A DNA stretch of 27,234 bases from JBBAFM01 sp041655415. GTDB lineage: Bacteria > Bacillota > Clostridia > Peptostreptococcales > JAAYPU01. The position numbers and the translations under genes are program-made. Of the stretch, positions 8,424 to 16,413 are shown in pieces. The notes below the pieces were generated by a model. It worked only from the letters and a program-made list of their open reading frames with translations. It did no database searches and was not told where the DNA came from. Where the stretch lies: the NCBI GenBank assembly GCA_964429195.1, contig CAYSBC010000025.1, forward strand, positions 1-27,234. The letters run 5' to 3'. Position 1 is the first letter of the stretch. Each line of letters starts with the position of its first letter.

Positions 8424-9449
8424 TTGAAAAAGAAAATAATAGTTTTCTGTATCATATTGATATTTTTAGCTACCGGATGCACTCCTGATAAGAATCAGTA
8501 TATCTCTGACAATGCATTCTTATTAGACACCGTAATAAATATAAGGATATATGACCAGAAGGATAAAAAAATCTTAAAGGATGCATTTGATAAAATAAGC
8601 GATTTAGAAGATTTGTTAAGTGTACATAGAATAGGAAGCGACCCATTCAAGATTAACGAAGGTGCCGGCAAGGAATGGGTGGATATTTCCGAGGAAACAT
8701 TAGAAATCCTCGCCGTATGTCAGGAGATTTCAAGTTTATCCAATGGCTATTTCGATGTCACTGTAGGTCCTTTAGTAAAGCTATGGGGCATTAAACCGCC
8801 TAATGGGTATGTACCAACAAAGGATGAGCTTATCAATGCCTTGTTGTTGGTTGATTATAGAAAGCTTAAGATTGATTCTGTGAATTCGAAGGCATTTTTA
8901 GAAGCTGAAAACATGGAGATTAACTTAGGTGCCATTGCAAAGGGCTATATTGCAGAAAAGATAAAAGAACAATTAATAGAAAAGGGTGTAAAAAGTGGTG
9001 TTATCAATTTAGGTGGGAATATAGTTATTATAGGCAACAGGGTTGATGGGAAGGGTTTCATGGTTGGCGTACAGGAGCCCAACTCCGGGAGAAATGAATA
9101 CTTGGGTTTAGTGGAAGTATCAGATAAGGCTGTTGTTTCCTCTGGAACCTATGAACGTTTTTTTGAACAGGATGGTAAAAGATATCACCATATATTAAAT
9201 CCATATACAGGTGTTCCTGAAGAAAACAGTCTTGATGGGGTAACTGTTATTGCAGAGGATTCTACCTATGCAGATGCCTTGTCCACCACATTTTTCTTGT
9301 TAGGATTAGAGGATGGCTTATCCTTAGCAGAAGGGATGAAAGAAGTTCAAGCTGTATTTATAACAAAGGATAAGAAGATTTACACCACATCGGGATTAAG
9401 GAATAACTTTAAACTAGAAAAGGACACCGAGTATGTCATGGTGAAGTGA
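8424..9449 (+). CDS. apbE: FAD:protein FMN transferase, lipoprotein form
   Basis: ApbE transfers FMN from FAD onto a Thr of target proteins such as Rnf, Nqr or fumarate-reductase-like subunits, outside the cytoplasmic membrane. The protein opens with a lipoprotein signal (MKKKIIVFCIILIFLATGC, lipid Cys at 19). The body shows family blocks LGAIAKGYIAEKI, VINLGGNI, HHILNPYTGVPE and the metal-site stretch YADALSTTFFLLG. At 341 residues it is full length. The start codon is TTG, chosen because AAGGAG (8410-8415) is eight bases upstream and the signal peptide begins there. No Rnf or Nqr target lies in this window. Its use of FAD fits the neighbouring flavin operon. Confidence 0.93.
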   Translation: MKKKIIVFCIILIFLATGCTPDKNQYISDNAFLLDTVINIRIYDQKDKKILKDAFDKISDLEDLLSVHRIGSDPFKINEGAGKEWVDISEETLEILAVCQEISSLSNGYFDVTVGPLVKLWGIKPPNGYVPTKDELINALLLVDYRKLKIDSVNSKAFLEAENMEINLGAIAKGYIAEKIKEQLIEKGVKSGVINLGGNIVIIGNRVDGKGFMVGVQEPNSGRNEYLGLVEVSDKAVVSSGTYERFFEQDGKRYHHILNPYTGVPEENSLDGVTVIAEDSTYADALSTTFFLLGLEDGLSLAEGMKEVQAVFITKDKKIYTTSGLRNNFKLEKDTEYVMVK

Positions 9450-9485
9450 GATTTACTATTTGATATGCATAGGGTGAAGAATAAA

Positions 9486-9875
9486 ATGAAAAGAATTGAA
9501 GTAGTAGCGGCAGTTTTAAGAAAAGAAGGTAAAATATTTTGTGCCCAAAGGAAAGATGAAGGTCCCCTAGCTAAAAAATGGGAATTTCCAGGGGGGAAAA
9601 TAGAGACTGGTGAGACAAGAGAAGAAGCCTTAGTAAGAGAGCTTTACGAGGAATTAAATATTCAAGTTCAAGTTGGTGATTTTATTATGACAATAGAGCA
9701 TCAATATCCAACTTTTCATATAACTATGCATGCCTATTATTGTAATATGGATAATGCTATACTAGAGTTAAGTGAACATTTGGATAGTAAATGGCTCAAT
9801 CCTATTCAGCTTGGTCAACTCGATTGGGCTGAAGCAGATATACCCATTGTCAAGAAGGTTATGGGTGCTGAATAG
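9486..9875 (+). CDS. Nudix hydrolase, MutT-like (nucleoside triphosphate pyrophosphohydrolase)
   Basis: A 129-residue Nudix protein of the MutT/8-oxo-dGTPase type, which would hydrolyse damaged or unusual (d)NTPs to monophosphates. The Nudix box runs G37 to I59: G-x5-E43-x7-R51-E52-L-x-E55-E56-x-N-I, with N replacing the usual G near the end. The opening IEVVAAVLRKEGKIFCAQR and the FPGGK block are MutT-like. The start at 9486 is preferred to the in-frame ATG at 9465 because the GGGTGAAG-like site lies between them and homologues begin MKxIEVVAA. It lies 12 bases before the large helicase gene, clearly one operon, so its substrate may relate to DNA handling. Confidence 0.85.
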   Translation: MKRIEVVAAVLRKEGKIFCAQRKDEGPLAKKWEFPGGKIETGETREEALVRELYEELNIQVQVGDFIMTIEHQYPTFHITMHAYYCNMDNAILELSEHLDSKWLNPIQLGQLDWAEADIPIVKKVMGAE

Positions 9876-9887
9876 AGGGAGATTGCT

Positions 9888-12800
9888 ATGGAAAAGGGTA
9901 TATATGAACAGCTTATAAACCTAGAAATACAGCAATACCTAGAGGAAATGGAGTCCTCAGGCAACAAGATACAAAAGCGATCTATTGATGAAGGGGAAGC
10001 CCATATTGTATTGTCCAGGTATATAGAAGAAGTAGTTCAAAAGGCACTTTTATTTATCCGTGAGGAAAAGCAAAACGATCAAAAAAGTAAAAATAAATTA
10101 ATTCATCAGATCCAAATATGCAATATGTTAATTCAACAGCTATCTGAGGTTTTGGACGAGAATGCTTTTAATGATTACCAAGTGTCTGAAAAATCGGAGT
10201 TATTATTATCTATTTATTCTACACTTAATAGCCCTTATGCAATCAATGAAAAATTAGTACCTATTAGACCAGAAACTTCTATAGCAAATAGTTCCTTGTT
10301 TACGGGGTCGACAAGGGAATCTGATCTTGATTCTGAACTTAATAAGGAGATTAAATCTTCAGATCGAATAGACATCTTAATATCTTTTATAAAATGGAGC
10401 GGCTTAAGATTAATTTATGATGCTTTAAAGGAATGTAGCATGAATGAAGGTCATGAAGTGAGGATCATTACAACCTGTTATATGGGGGCAACAGATCCTG
10501 GCGCTATTGAAAGACTAGCAGAATTACCTAATGTAAAAGTCAAAATTTCTTATGATACAAATTATACTCGTCTTCATGCAAAATCATATATATTTCATAG
10601 AAACACCGGATTTACAACAGCATACATAGGATCCTCAAATATGTCTAGAGTAGCTATGACAAGTGGTCTGGAATGGAATTTGAAAATTAGCGAAAAAGAT
10701 TCCTTTGAGGTTATTCGCAAAGTTAAGGCAACCTTTGAGAGCTACTGGAATAGATACGATTTTCAATTTTTTGAACATAATAGCAAGGAACATAGGGATA
10801 GGTTAAAGGCTTCCATTTTCTATGAAAGAAAAGGTAAATATGATAGTAAAAACAATATTTTAATTGCGCCTTTTGATATCAGACCTTACCAATATCAAGA
10901 AGAAATCTTGGAAAGATTGAGGGCAGAAAGAGAAATATTCGGTAGGTATAAGAACCTCATTGTTGCAGCTACAGGAGTTGGTAAAACAGTCGTAGCAGCC
11001 TTTGATTTTTTAAGATTTTATAAAAAGAATCCTAGAGCGAAATTGTTATTTGTCGCCCATAGAGAAGAAATATTGGATCAGGCAATCAGTACATTTAGAG
11101 GGATTCTTAAGGATTCAGATTTCGGAGAAGTCCTTTCAGGGAATACAATGATAACAAGTATAAAGCATCTTTTTATAATGATCCAATCATTTAATAGTAA
11201 AAAATTATATGAAGAAACAACTAATGATTATTATGATTTCATTATTATCGATGAATTCCACCATAGCGCTGCAGAATCTTATAGAAAATTATTAAGCTAT
11301 TATAAACCCAAGATATTATTAGGATTAACAGCTACACCAGAACGGATGGATGGCCAAAATATATTAGAATATTTTGATAACCGTATCGCATCAGAGATGC
11401 GATTACCGGAAGCAATTGATCATAAATTGTTAGCACCTTTTCATTATTTTTGCGTAACAGATACTGTGGATTTATCCGAATTAAAATGGACGGCAGGGGG
11501 TTATCAGGTTAATGAATTAACCAATCTTTATATCTTGAATCATGAAATAAGATTAAAAACAGTTTTTGAGAGTATGAAAAAATATCTGACAAGCATTGAT
11601 GAGGTCAAAGGAATAGGGTTTTGCGTAAGTGTTGAACATGCAAATTATATGGCTGAATCCTTTACAAAAAAATGCGAGATAGAGTCTGTGGCAGTTACCA
11701 GTAAAACAGATAATGCAACTAGGAAAAGGGCAAAGACTAAGCTAATCAATGGGGAGATTAAAATGATCTTCACAGTAGATGTCTTTAATGAAGGGGTTGA
11801 TATTAAAGAGATTAATACGGTACTATTTTTACGACCGACGCAAAGTTTAACTGTATTCTTACAACAGTTAGGGCGGGGTCTCCGCCACGCCGAAAACAAA
11901 GAGTGTCTTACTGTTCTCGATTATGTTGGTAGAGCTCATGAGAAGTATAATTATGAAGAACGTTTTAGGGCTTTACTTCACAAAGCACAAAGGCCTTTGA
12001 TTAAGAGCATCGAGGAGGAATATTTAAGCTTACCACGCGGCTGTCATATAAAGATGGAAAAGTTAGCAAAGGAATATATACTAGACAATATTAAGGCGGC
12101 TATCATAAATCAAAATTCCCTAATTAATAAAATCAAGATGTTTATTGAAGATAGTAGCAATCAAGAACTGACGCTAAGGAGTTTTTTGAAATATTATAAC
12201 ATCAGCCTTTCCGAATTTTATGGCACATCGCTTAATCGAAGCCTCTATAGCTTAAAATGCAGTGCATTGAATAAAGAGATGAATAGTAATTATGATATGA
12301 AAATGGTAAAAAGGTTTAAAAATTTGTTTTACCTAGATAGCAGAAGGATTTTAGAGGCTGGGATTAACTTTTTTAGCGAAAAGGTGAATGACTTCAATGA
12401 TCTAAGAATAAAAGCAATTCTATATTATAGTTTTTATAATTCGACACCTGCAAACCAAGGGTTGATGAATTTGCTTGAGGGGCTTCTTAATCTTCGTAAT
12501 GATAAGCACTTAACGGAAGAGATCCTTGAAATTCTCTTATATCAATATGAAAGGTTACAGTTCATAGATACTCATCAAGATATGAATGTTGAAAGTCCAC
12601 TAGATGTTCATTGTACCTATACATTGAACCAGATATTAGCAGGGGTGGGATATTATAATGAATTAGGAATGCCTGCATTTAGGGAGGGTGTATTGTATCT
12701 GCCTAAAGAGAAAACGGACATTTTTTTCGTAACACTCAATAAAAGCGATAAGGATTATTCCAGTGAAACTATGTATGAAGATTATCCAATCAATGAAAAA

Positions 12801-13064
12801 AAATTTCATTGGCAGAGTCAAAACAAGACTTCCTCTAATAGTGAAACAGGAAAAAGATATATAAATCATATAGAGCAAAATCATGACATTTTGCTCTTCG
12901 TTAGAGAGTACAGAATAAGAGATGGCTACTCAAGCCCTTATTTATTCCTTGGGAAAGCAAAACATATTAGCCATTCGGGATCAAAACCAATCAATATTGT
13001 ATGGGAATTAGAGAAAGAGATGCCACCAAGATTTCTTGAAGATAATTTGAGTTTGGCTAACTAG
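9888..13064 (+). CDS. PLD-nuclease-like / SF2 helicase / DUF3427 protein
   Basis: A 1058-residue multidomain protein. Residues 1-115 are helical. About 135-290 is a phospholipase-D-type domain with one HKD motif (H230-x-K232 and G248-S-S-N251). About 330-520 is helicase lobe 1: PYQYQEEIL, Walker A ATGVGKT (361-367), DEFH box (455-458) and TATPER (481-486). About 545-690 is lobe 2, ending in QQLGRGLRH (659-667). The rest, about 700-1050, matches the place and length of DUF3427. This order (COG3886 plus COG1061 plus DUF3427) is a known but uncharacterised bacterial family, probably an ATP-driven nucleic-acid translocase that may cleave or clamp DNA or RNA. One HKD motif suggests dimerisation if active. 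It is the last gene of the HAD-apbE-Nudix run; a DNA-repair or defence role is inference. Confidence 0.88.
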   Translation: MEKGIYEQLINLEIQQYLEEMESSGNKIQKRSIDEGEAHIVLSRYIEEVVQKALLFIREEKQNDQKSKNKLIHQIQICNMLIQQLSEVLDENAFNDYQVSEKSELLLSIYSTLNSPYAINEKLVPIRPETSIANSSLFTGSTRESDLDSELNKEIKSSDRIDILISFIKWSGLRLIYDALKECSMNEGHEVRIITTCYMGATDPGAIERLAELPNVKVKISYDTNYTRLHAKSYIFHRNTGFTTAYIGSSNMSRVAMTSGLEWNLKISEKDSFEVIRKVKATFESYWNRYDFQFFEHNSKEHRDRLKASIFYERKGKYDSKNNILIAPFDIRPYQYQEEILERLRAEREIFGRYKNLIVAATGVGKTVVAAFDFLRFYKKNPRAKLLFVAHREEILDQAISTFRGILKDSDFGEVLSGNTMITSIKHLFIMIQSFNSKKLYEETTNDYYDFIIIDEFHHSAAESYRKLLSYYKPKILLGLTATPERMDGQNILEYFDNRIASEMRLPEAIDHKLLAPFHYFCVTDTVDLSELKWTAGGYQVNELTNLYILNHEIRLKTVFESMKKYLTSIDEVKGIGFCVSVEHANYMAESFTKKCEIESVAVTSKTDNATRKRAKTKLINGEIKMIFTVDVFNEGVDIKEINTVLFLRPTQSLTVFLQQLGRGLRHAENKECLTVLDYVGRAHEKYNYEERFRALLHKAQRPLIKSIEEEYLSLPRGCHIKMEKLAKEYILDNIKAAIINQNSLINKIKMFIEDSSNQELTLRSFLKYYNISLSEFYGTSLNRSLYSLKCSALNKEMNSNYDMKMVKRFKNLFYLDSRRILEAGINFFSEKVNDFNDLRIKAILYYSFYNSTPANQGLMNLLEGLLNLRNDKHLTEEILEILLYQYERLQFIDTHQDMNVESPLDVHCTYTLNQILAGVGYYNELGMPAFREGVLYLPKEKTDIFFVTLNKSDKDYSSETMYEDYPINEKKFHWQSQNKTSSNSETGKRYINHIEQNHDILLFVREYRIRDGYSSPYLFLGKAKHISHSGSKPINIVWELEKEMPPRFLEDNLSLAN

Positions 13065-13111
13065 AGCATTAAAACAAGCACTTGAAAAACTTTAGTCTAA
13101 AAAACTTCTTC

Positions 13112-13141
13112 TTGACATAGTGATAGAATGAATAATATAAT
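13112..13141 (+). promoter_or_regulatory. Promoter upstream of the c-di-AMP riboswitch
   Basis: TTGACA (13112-13117), 18 bases, TATAAT (13136-13141): both boxes are perfect. Transcription should start near 13148, ahead of the riboswitch. The rest of the 400-base gap between the helicase gene and the next CDS is taken up by the riboswitch and its terminator. Confidence 0.88.
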
Positions 13142-13184
13142 TAGAAAACAGTTTTATTATTTTCAAAACATAATTTTATACTGC

Positions 13185-13310
13185 TGAATTTCTGTTTATG
13201 AAGAACAGGATACGGGGGAACCAATTACTTGGGGTGAATCCGGTATGTATTCCGGTAGGGCTAAGAATCTTTCGGTCCGAATCCGACAGCTAACCTCGGA
13301 AGCTTTGAAG
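13185..13310 (+). promoter_or_regulatory. c-di-AMP riboswitch (ydaO-yuaA type)
   Basis: The highly conserved ydaO blocks are all present in order: a short hairpin (CTGTT 13192-13196 with AACAG 13204-13208), GGGGGAACCA, GGGGTGAATC, an AGGG block, then TCCGAATCCGACAGCTAACCTCG ending near 13299 (quoted here in pieces: TCCGAATCCGA, CAGCTAACCTCG). This aptamer class binds cyclic di-AMP, and the studied examples switch expression off when it is bound. I could not draw an obvious P1 helix, so the outer borders are approximate. Confidence 0.92.
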
Positions 13311-13330
13311 GATAGGGGATTTTCCTTTGG

Positions 13331-13366
13331 AGCGATTTTTACAATAAGTGATAAATCGCTTTTCTG
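13331..13366 (+). terminator. Terminator of the c-di-AMP riboswitch
   Basis: AGCGATTT (13331-13338) pairs with AAATCGCT (13353-13360) across a 14-base loop, followed by TTTCTGTTT. The location between aptamer and CDS fits a transcription-attenuation platform. Confidence 0.75.
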
Positions 13367-13465
13367 TTTACCCTTATTTAAGTATAAGGTGGAGTGAAAA
13401 AACATAGCAAATAATTTCTTTACAATAGATAAAGAACACAAAATAGGAGAACTAGGAGGTAGAAG

Positions 13466-14851
13466 ATGAACGTAAAATATAACAAGCAAACTAAAATGAT
13501 GGAGATAGAATTCCAATACAGAGATGTAAAAGAACCAAACTTATTTAGAAATATTTATCCCTATAATGATGTACCGAGATTAGTATTTAATCATCGAATT
13601 GTACCTATGAATATTCCGGAGAAACTTTATATTACGGATACAACCTTTAGGGATGGGCAACAATCCCGTTCACCTTATACTGTGGAAGAAATAAGTAAAC
13701 TTTTTGATTTACTTCATGAATTAGATAACGGTAGTGGGATTATTAAGCAAAGTGAGTTTTTTCTCTATTCCAAAACGGATAGAGAAGCGCTCTATAAGTG
13801 TATGGAAAAGGGTTATGATTTTCCACAGATTACAGCTTGGATTAGAGCTAAAAAAGAAGATTTTCAACTTGTCAAAGACATGGGTATAAAAGAGACAGGT
13901 ATATTGGTTTCCTGCTCCGATTATCATATTTTCAAGAAATTAAACATGACCAGAACAGAAGCAATGGATCAATATTTGGATATTGTTTCCTCAGCTTTAG
14001 AAGCTGGAGTCATTCCAAGATGCCATTTTGAGGATATAACCAGAGCAGATTTCTATGGTTTTGTGTTGCCTTTTGTGAACAAACTCATGGACCTTTCCAA
14101 GCAAGCGAATATGCCTGTCAAGGTAAGAGCTTGTGATACATTAGGCCTAGGGGTGAGCATACCGGGGGTTGTATTACCTCGAAGTGTACCGCAGATTATG
14201 TATGGTCTCGTTAATTATGGTCCCGTACCTTCAGAGTGGATAGAATGGCATGGTCATAATGACTTTTATCAAGCTGTTACGAATGCAACTACGGCCTGGC
14301 TTTATGGTGCAGCGAATGTCAATACATCCTTACTGGGTATTGGAGAAAGAACTGGGAATACACCACTAGAGGCCATGGTTATGGAATATACGCAACTCAG
14401 AGGAGACAGCGGTGGAATGGATTTAAGGGTTATCACTGAGATTGCTGAATACTATGAAAAAGAGCTTGGCTATGAGATACCGCCTAGAACACCTTTTGTA
14501 GGTAAAGACTTTAATGCTACAAGAGCAGGTATCCATGCAGATGGTATACTTAAAGATGAGGAGATTTATAACATATTTGATACGACTCAAATATTAGGAA
14601 GACCACCCAAAATAATCATTGATGCTTTTTCAGGTCTTGCTGGGATTGCGGACTGGTTAAACAAGCACTTTGGCATCAAGGGCGATGAAGCTTTTGATAA
14701 GAAGAGCGAAGAGGTTGTCAAGATAAAACAATGGATAGATGAAGAATATGCAACAGGAAGGACTACTTCAATCAGTGATTCTGAGATGGAGTGGCTCGCA
14801 GGAAAACATTTTCCTGAATTAGTAGGTAAGACACAGGGTATTGAAAAATAA
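13466..14851 (+). CDS. Re-citrate synthase / isopropylmalate-homocitrate synthase family protein
   Basis: A 461-residue member of the HMGL-like acyltransferase family, which condenses an acyl-CoA with a 2-oxo acid. The signature ITDTTFRDGQQSRSPYT carries the conserved D-x-T-x-R-D-G-Q; the divalent-metal motif is EWHGHNDFY; GERTGNTPLEAM and DFNATRAGIHADGIL follow. No C-terminal LeuA regulatory domain is evident. Overall layout (YPYNDVPRLVFNHRIVP opening, SEFFLYSKTDREA, RCHFEDITRAD) agrees with the clostridial group that includes the Re-face-specific citrate synthase of Clostridium kluyveri. That makes citrate from oxaloacetate and acetyl-CoA the most likely product, with homocitrate or isopropylmalate as alternatives. 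AGGAGG precedes the ATG. It is transcribed alone, behind a c-di-AMP riboswitch. Confidence 0.82.
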   Translation: MNVKYNKQTKMMEIEFQYRDVKEPNLFRNIYPYNDVPRLVFNHRIVPMNIPEKLYITDTTFRDGQQSRSPYTVEEISKLFDLLHELDNGSGIIKQSEFFLYSKTDREALYKCMEKGYDFPQITAWIRAKKEDFQLVKDMGIKETGILVSCSDYHIFKKLNMTRTEAMDQYLDIVSSALEAGVIPRCHFEDITRADFYGFVLPFVNKLMDLSKQANMPVKVRACDTLGLGVSIPGVVLPRSVPQIMYGLVNYGPVPSEWIEWHGHNDFYQAVTNATTAWLYGAANVNTSLLGIGERTGNTPLEAMVMEYTQLRGDSGGMDLRVITEIAEYYEKELGYEIPPRTPFVGKDFNATRAGIHADGILKDEEIYNIFDTTQILGRPPKIIIDAFSGLAGIADWLNKHFGIKGDEAFDKKSEEVVKIKQWIDEEYATGRTTSISDSEMEWLAGKHFPELVGKTQGIEK

Positions 14852-14868
14852 ATTAGCTAAATAAAAAC

Positions 14869-14901
14869 AAAAGAGAAATAAGCTTAACTTATTTCTCTTT
14901 T
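14869..14901. terminator. Bidirectional terminator between convergent genes
   Basis: AAAAGAGAAATAAG (14869-14882) and CTTATTTCTCTTTT (14888-14901) form a perfect 14-bp stem around a 5-base loop, with T runs outward on both strands. It serves the citrate-synthase-like gene on plus. On minus it encodes the last codons of the lipid kinase, whose stop codon sits in the loop. Confidence 0.88.
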
Positions 14902-15846
14902 TTCTATATATTTCTCCATATCTTTTTCTGTGATATTTTTCCCTTTAGGGTGATGCCTTTCATCATTATTGGCAGTGATAATTTTGAGTTTTCGGGTGAT
15001 GTTGGTAAGGGATATAGGAAAATCACTACCAATCTCACCGTCGAGGTCGGTACCTACATTGGCATCGGATTCGATGAGCAAGTCCGATGTCTGAAAATAA
15101 GTGATAGTAGGGCTATCAACGTGACTTCCATTTAAAATTTTAAAAAGTAAAAACATTAAATCTTTAAAGGGAGCCTCTTTAAACAAGAAAACATTAAATA
15201 GTCCATCGTTGATAGAGGATCCAAGGGATAACTTTTTAAAACCCCCTGCAGAGCTACCGTTCATAACCAGCATAAAGTAGATGCTTTCTGTTATATTTAA
15301 AGAATCGCTGGTTATCGTTACATCAAAGGGCCTGATATTGGGGAATTCTTCAATACCTTTTAAGTAGTAAGCAAAGACCCCCATATTATCTTTAAGCTTT
15401 TTATCTGTTTTCTGGCTTATATCCACTAAAAAACCCAGGCTGGCCACATTGATAAAATATTTATCATTAGCTAAGCCTATATCGCTATAGGTGAAATTAT
15501 CACCTAAAAGGATCTGAGTAAGCTTAGGAATATTTTTAGGCAAATTGAAGTAGGAAGCATAATCATTAGCGGTGCCAACCGGATAGATGCCTATAGGAAG
15601 ATTGACATCACATTTCATCATAGCATTAACTACTTGATTAATAGTTCCATCGCCACCGGCGATTAATATTTTAGAATATTCCTTTGTATTGAGGCAAGCA
15701 ATTCTCTCCTGAATGGTTTCATTATCGTTCAGCCTGTAAATAACCAAATCCATATTATTCTTATTGAATTGTTCAAGAATATAATCTAAATTATTTTTAA
15801 AGCTACCATTTCCTGAGAAAGGGTTATAAATAAGTAATACTTTCAT
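14884..15846 (-). CDS. Diacylglycerol/lipid kinase family protein
   Basis: A 320-residue kinase of the DagK/YegS/sphingosine-kinase fold, expected to phosphorylate diacylglycerol or a related lipid at the membrane face. The start KVLLIYNPFSGNGSF, the nucleotide motif IAGGDGTINQVVNAMM and the C-terminal lobe (NVFLFKEAPFKDLM; LIESDANVGTDLDGE) are diagnostic. I start at 15846 because GGAGGTG is well placed there; the in-frame ATG at 15882 has no such site and lies in the GNAT stop region. A charged tail of about 40 residues extends past the catalytic fold and is encoded partly within the terminator stem. The gene is 35 bases downstream of the GNAT gene and probably cotranscribed. Confidence 0.88.
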   Translation of the reverse strand: MKVLLIYNPFSGNGSFKNNLDYILEQFNKNNMDLVIYRLNDNETIQERIACLNTKEYSKILIAGGDGTINQVVNAMMKCDVNLPIGIYPVGTANDYASYFNLPKNIPKLTQILLGDNFTYSDIGLANDKYFINVASLGFLVDISQKTDKKLKDNMGVFAYYLKGIEEFPNIRPFDVTITSDSLNITESIYFMLVMNGSSAGGFKKLSLGSSINDGLFNVFLFKEAPFKDLMFLLFKILNGSHVDSPTITYFQTSDLLIESDANVGTDLDGEIGSDFPISLTNITRKLKIITANNDERHHPKGKNITEKDMEKYIEKREIS

Positions 15847-15881
15847 CTTTAGGCACCTCCCTCCTTCTAATGTAGTGTGCA

Positions 15882-16334
15882 TTATAATATAATTTCCATG
15901 CAGATTTCATCACAGTTTGGAAACTTTGGACAATTTATACATTCTCCCCATATCTTTTGGGGCATGTTGTTTTTATCGACAATAATAAAGCCTTGTTTTT
16001 TAAAGAAATCTACTTGGTAGGTTAAGGTAAAGACTCGGGGTATGCTCAATTCACGGGCTTCTTCCAAAAAAAATTCAACTAAACCACGACCAATCCCCCT
16101 ATAAGAATACTCCTCCTTAACAGCAAGACTTCTTATTTCAGCTAAGTCGTTCCATAAAATATGTAATCCTCCTACGCCTGCAATAACACCATCAATCTCA
16201 ACGACGGCAAAATCTCTGATATGTTCGAAAATATTGCTTCGTGATTTGCTGAGCATTAAACCGGTAGCAGCATAGTGATTGACAAGTGCCAAGATATCCT
16301 CTACATCGGATAGTTTTGCTTTTCTTAAAATCAT
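15882..16334 (-). CDS. GNAT N-acetyltransferase (ArgA-like) with Cys-rich tail
   Basis: A 150-residue acetyl-CoA-dependent acetyltransferase. The acetyl-CoA loop is YRGIGRGL, within the block LAEIRSLAVKEEYSYRGIGRG typical of GNAT motif A. The FFKKQGF block and tail (WGECINCPKFPNCDE) match the short ArgA-like, N-acetylglutamate-synthase-type group found in Firmicutes. The last 20 residues hold four cysteines (C132, C135, C141, C145), a possible metal site. The substrate cannot be set from sequence; glutamate is a reasonable guess. AAGGAGATG precedes the ATG. The gene has its own compact promoter inside the upstream ndk terminator and leads into the lipid kinase gene. Confidence 0.82.
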   Translation of the reverse strand: MILRKAKLSDVEDILALVNHYAATGLMLSKSRSNIFEHIRDFAVVEIDGVIAGVGGLHILWNDLAEIRSLAVKEEYSYRGIGRGLVEFFLEEARELSIPRVFTLTYQVDFFKKQGFIIVDKNNMPQKIWGECINCPKFPNCDEICMEIIL

Positions 16335-16359
16335 TAGAAAATCATCTCCTTAAGCAACT

Positions 16360-16388
16360 AGTATAACAAAAAAAGAAGCCTTATTCAA
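16360..16388 (-). promoter_or_regulatory. Promoter of the GNAT/lipid-kinase unit, embedded in the ndk terminator
   Basis: On the minus strand TTGAAT (16388-16383), 17 bases, TATACT (16365-16360). The -35 box lies in the loop of the ndk terminator hairpin, and the spacer is its 3' arm plus T run. The leader would be about 20 bases. Confidence 0.6.
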
Positions 16389-16404
16389 CTTGTTAGAAGG
16401 CTTC
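16366..16404 (-). terminator. Terminator of ndk
   Basis: Read on minus, GAAGCCTT (16404-16397) pairs with AAGGCTTC (16382-16375) across a 14-base loop, and an 8-base T run follows at once. Confidence 0.85.
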
Positions 16405-16413
16405 CCATACTAT

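Noticed and set aside
13065..13111. Terminator directly after the helicase gene
   Set aside because: Only a 5-bp TTTAG/CTAAA stem with one loop base is present, too small to support.
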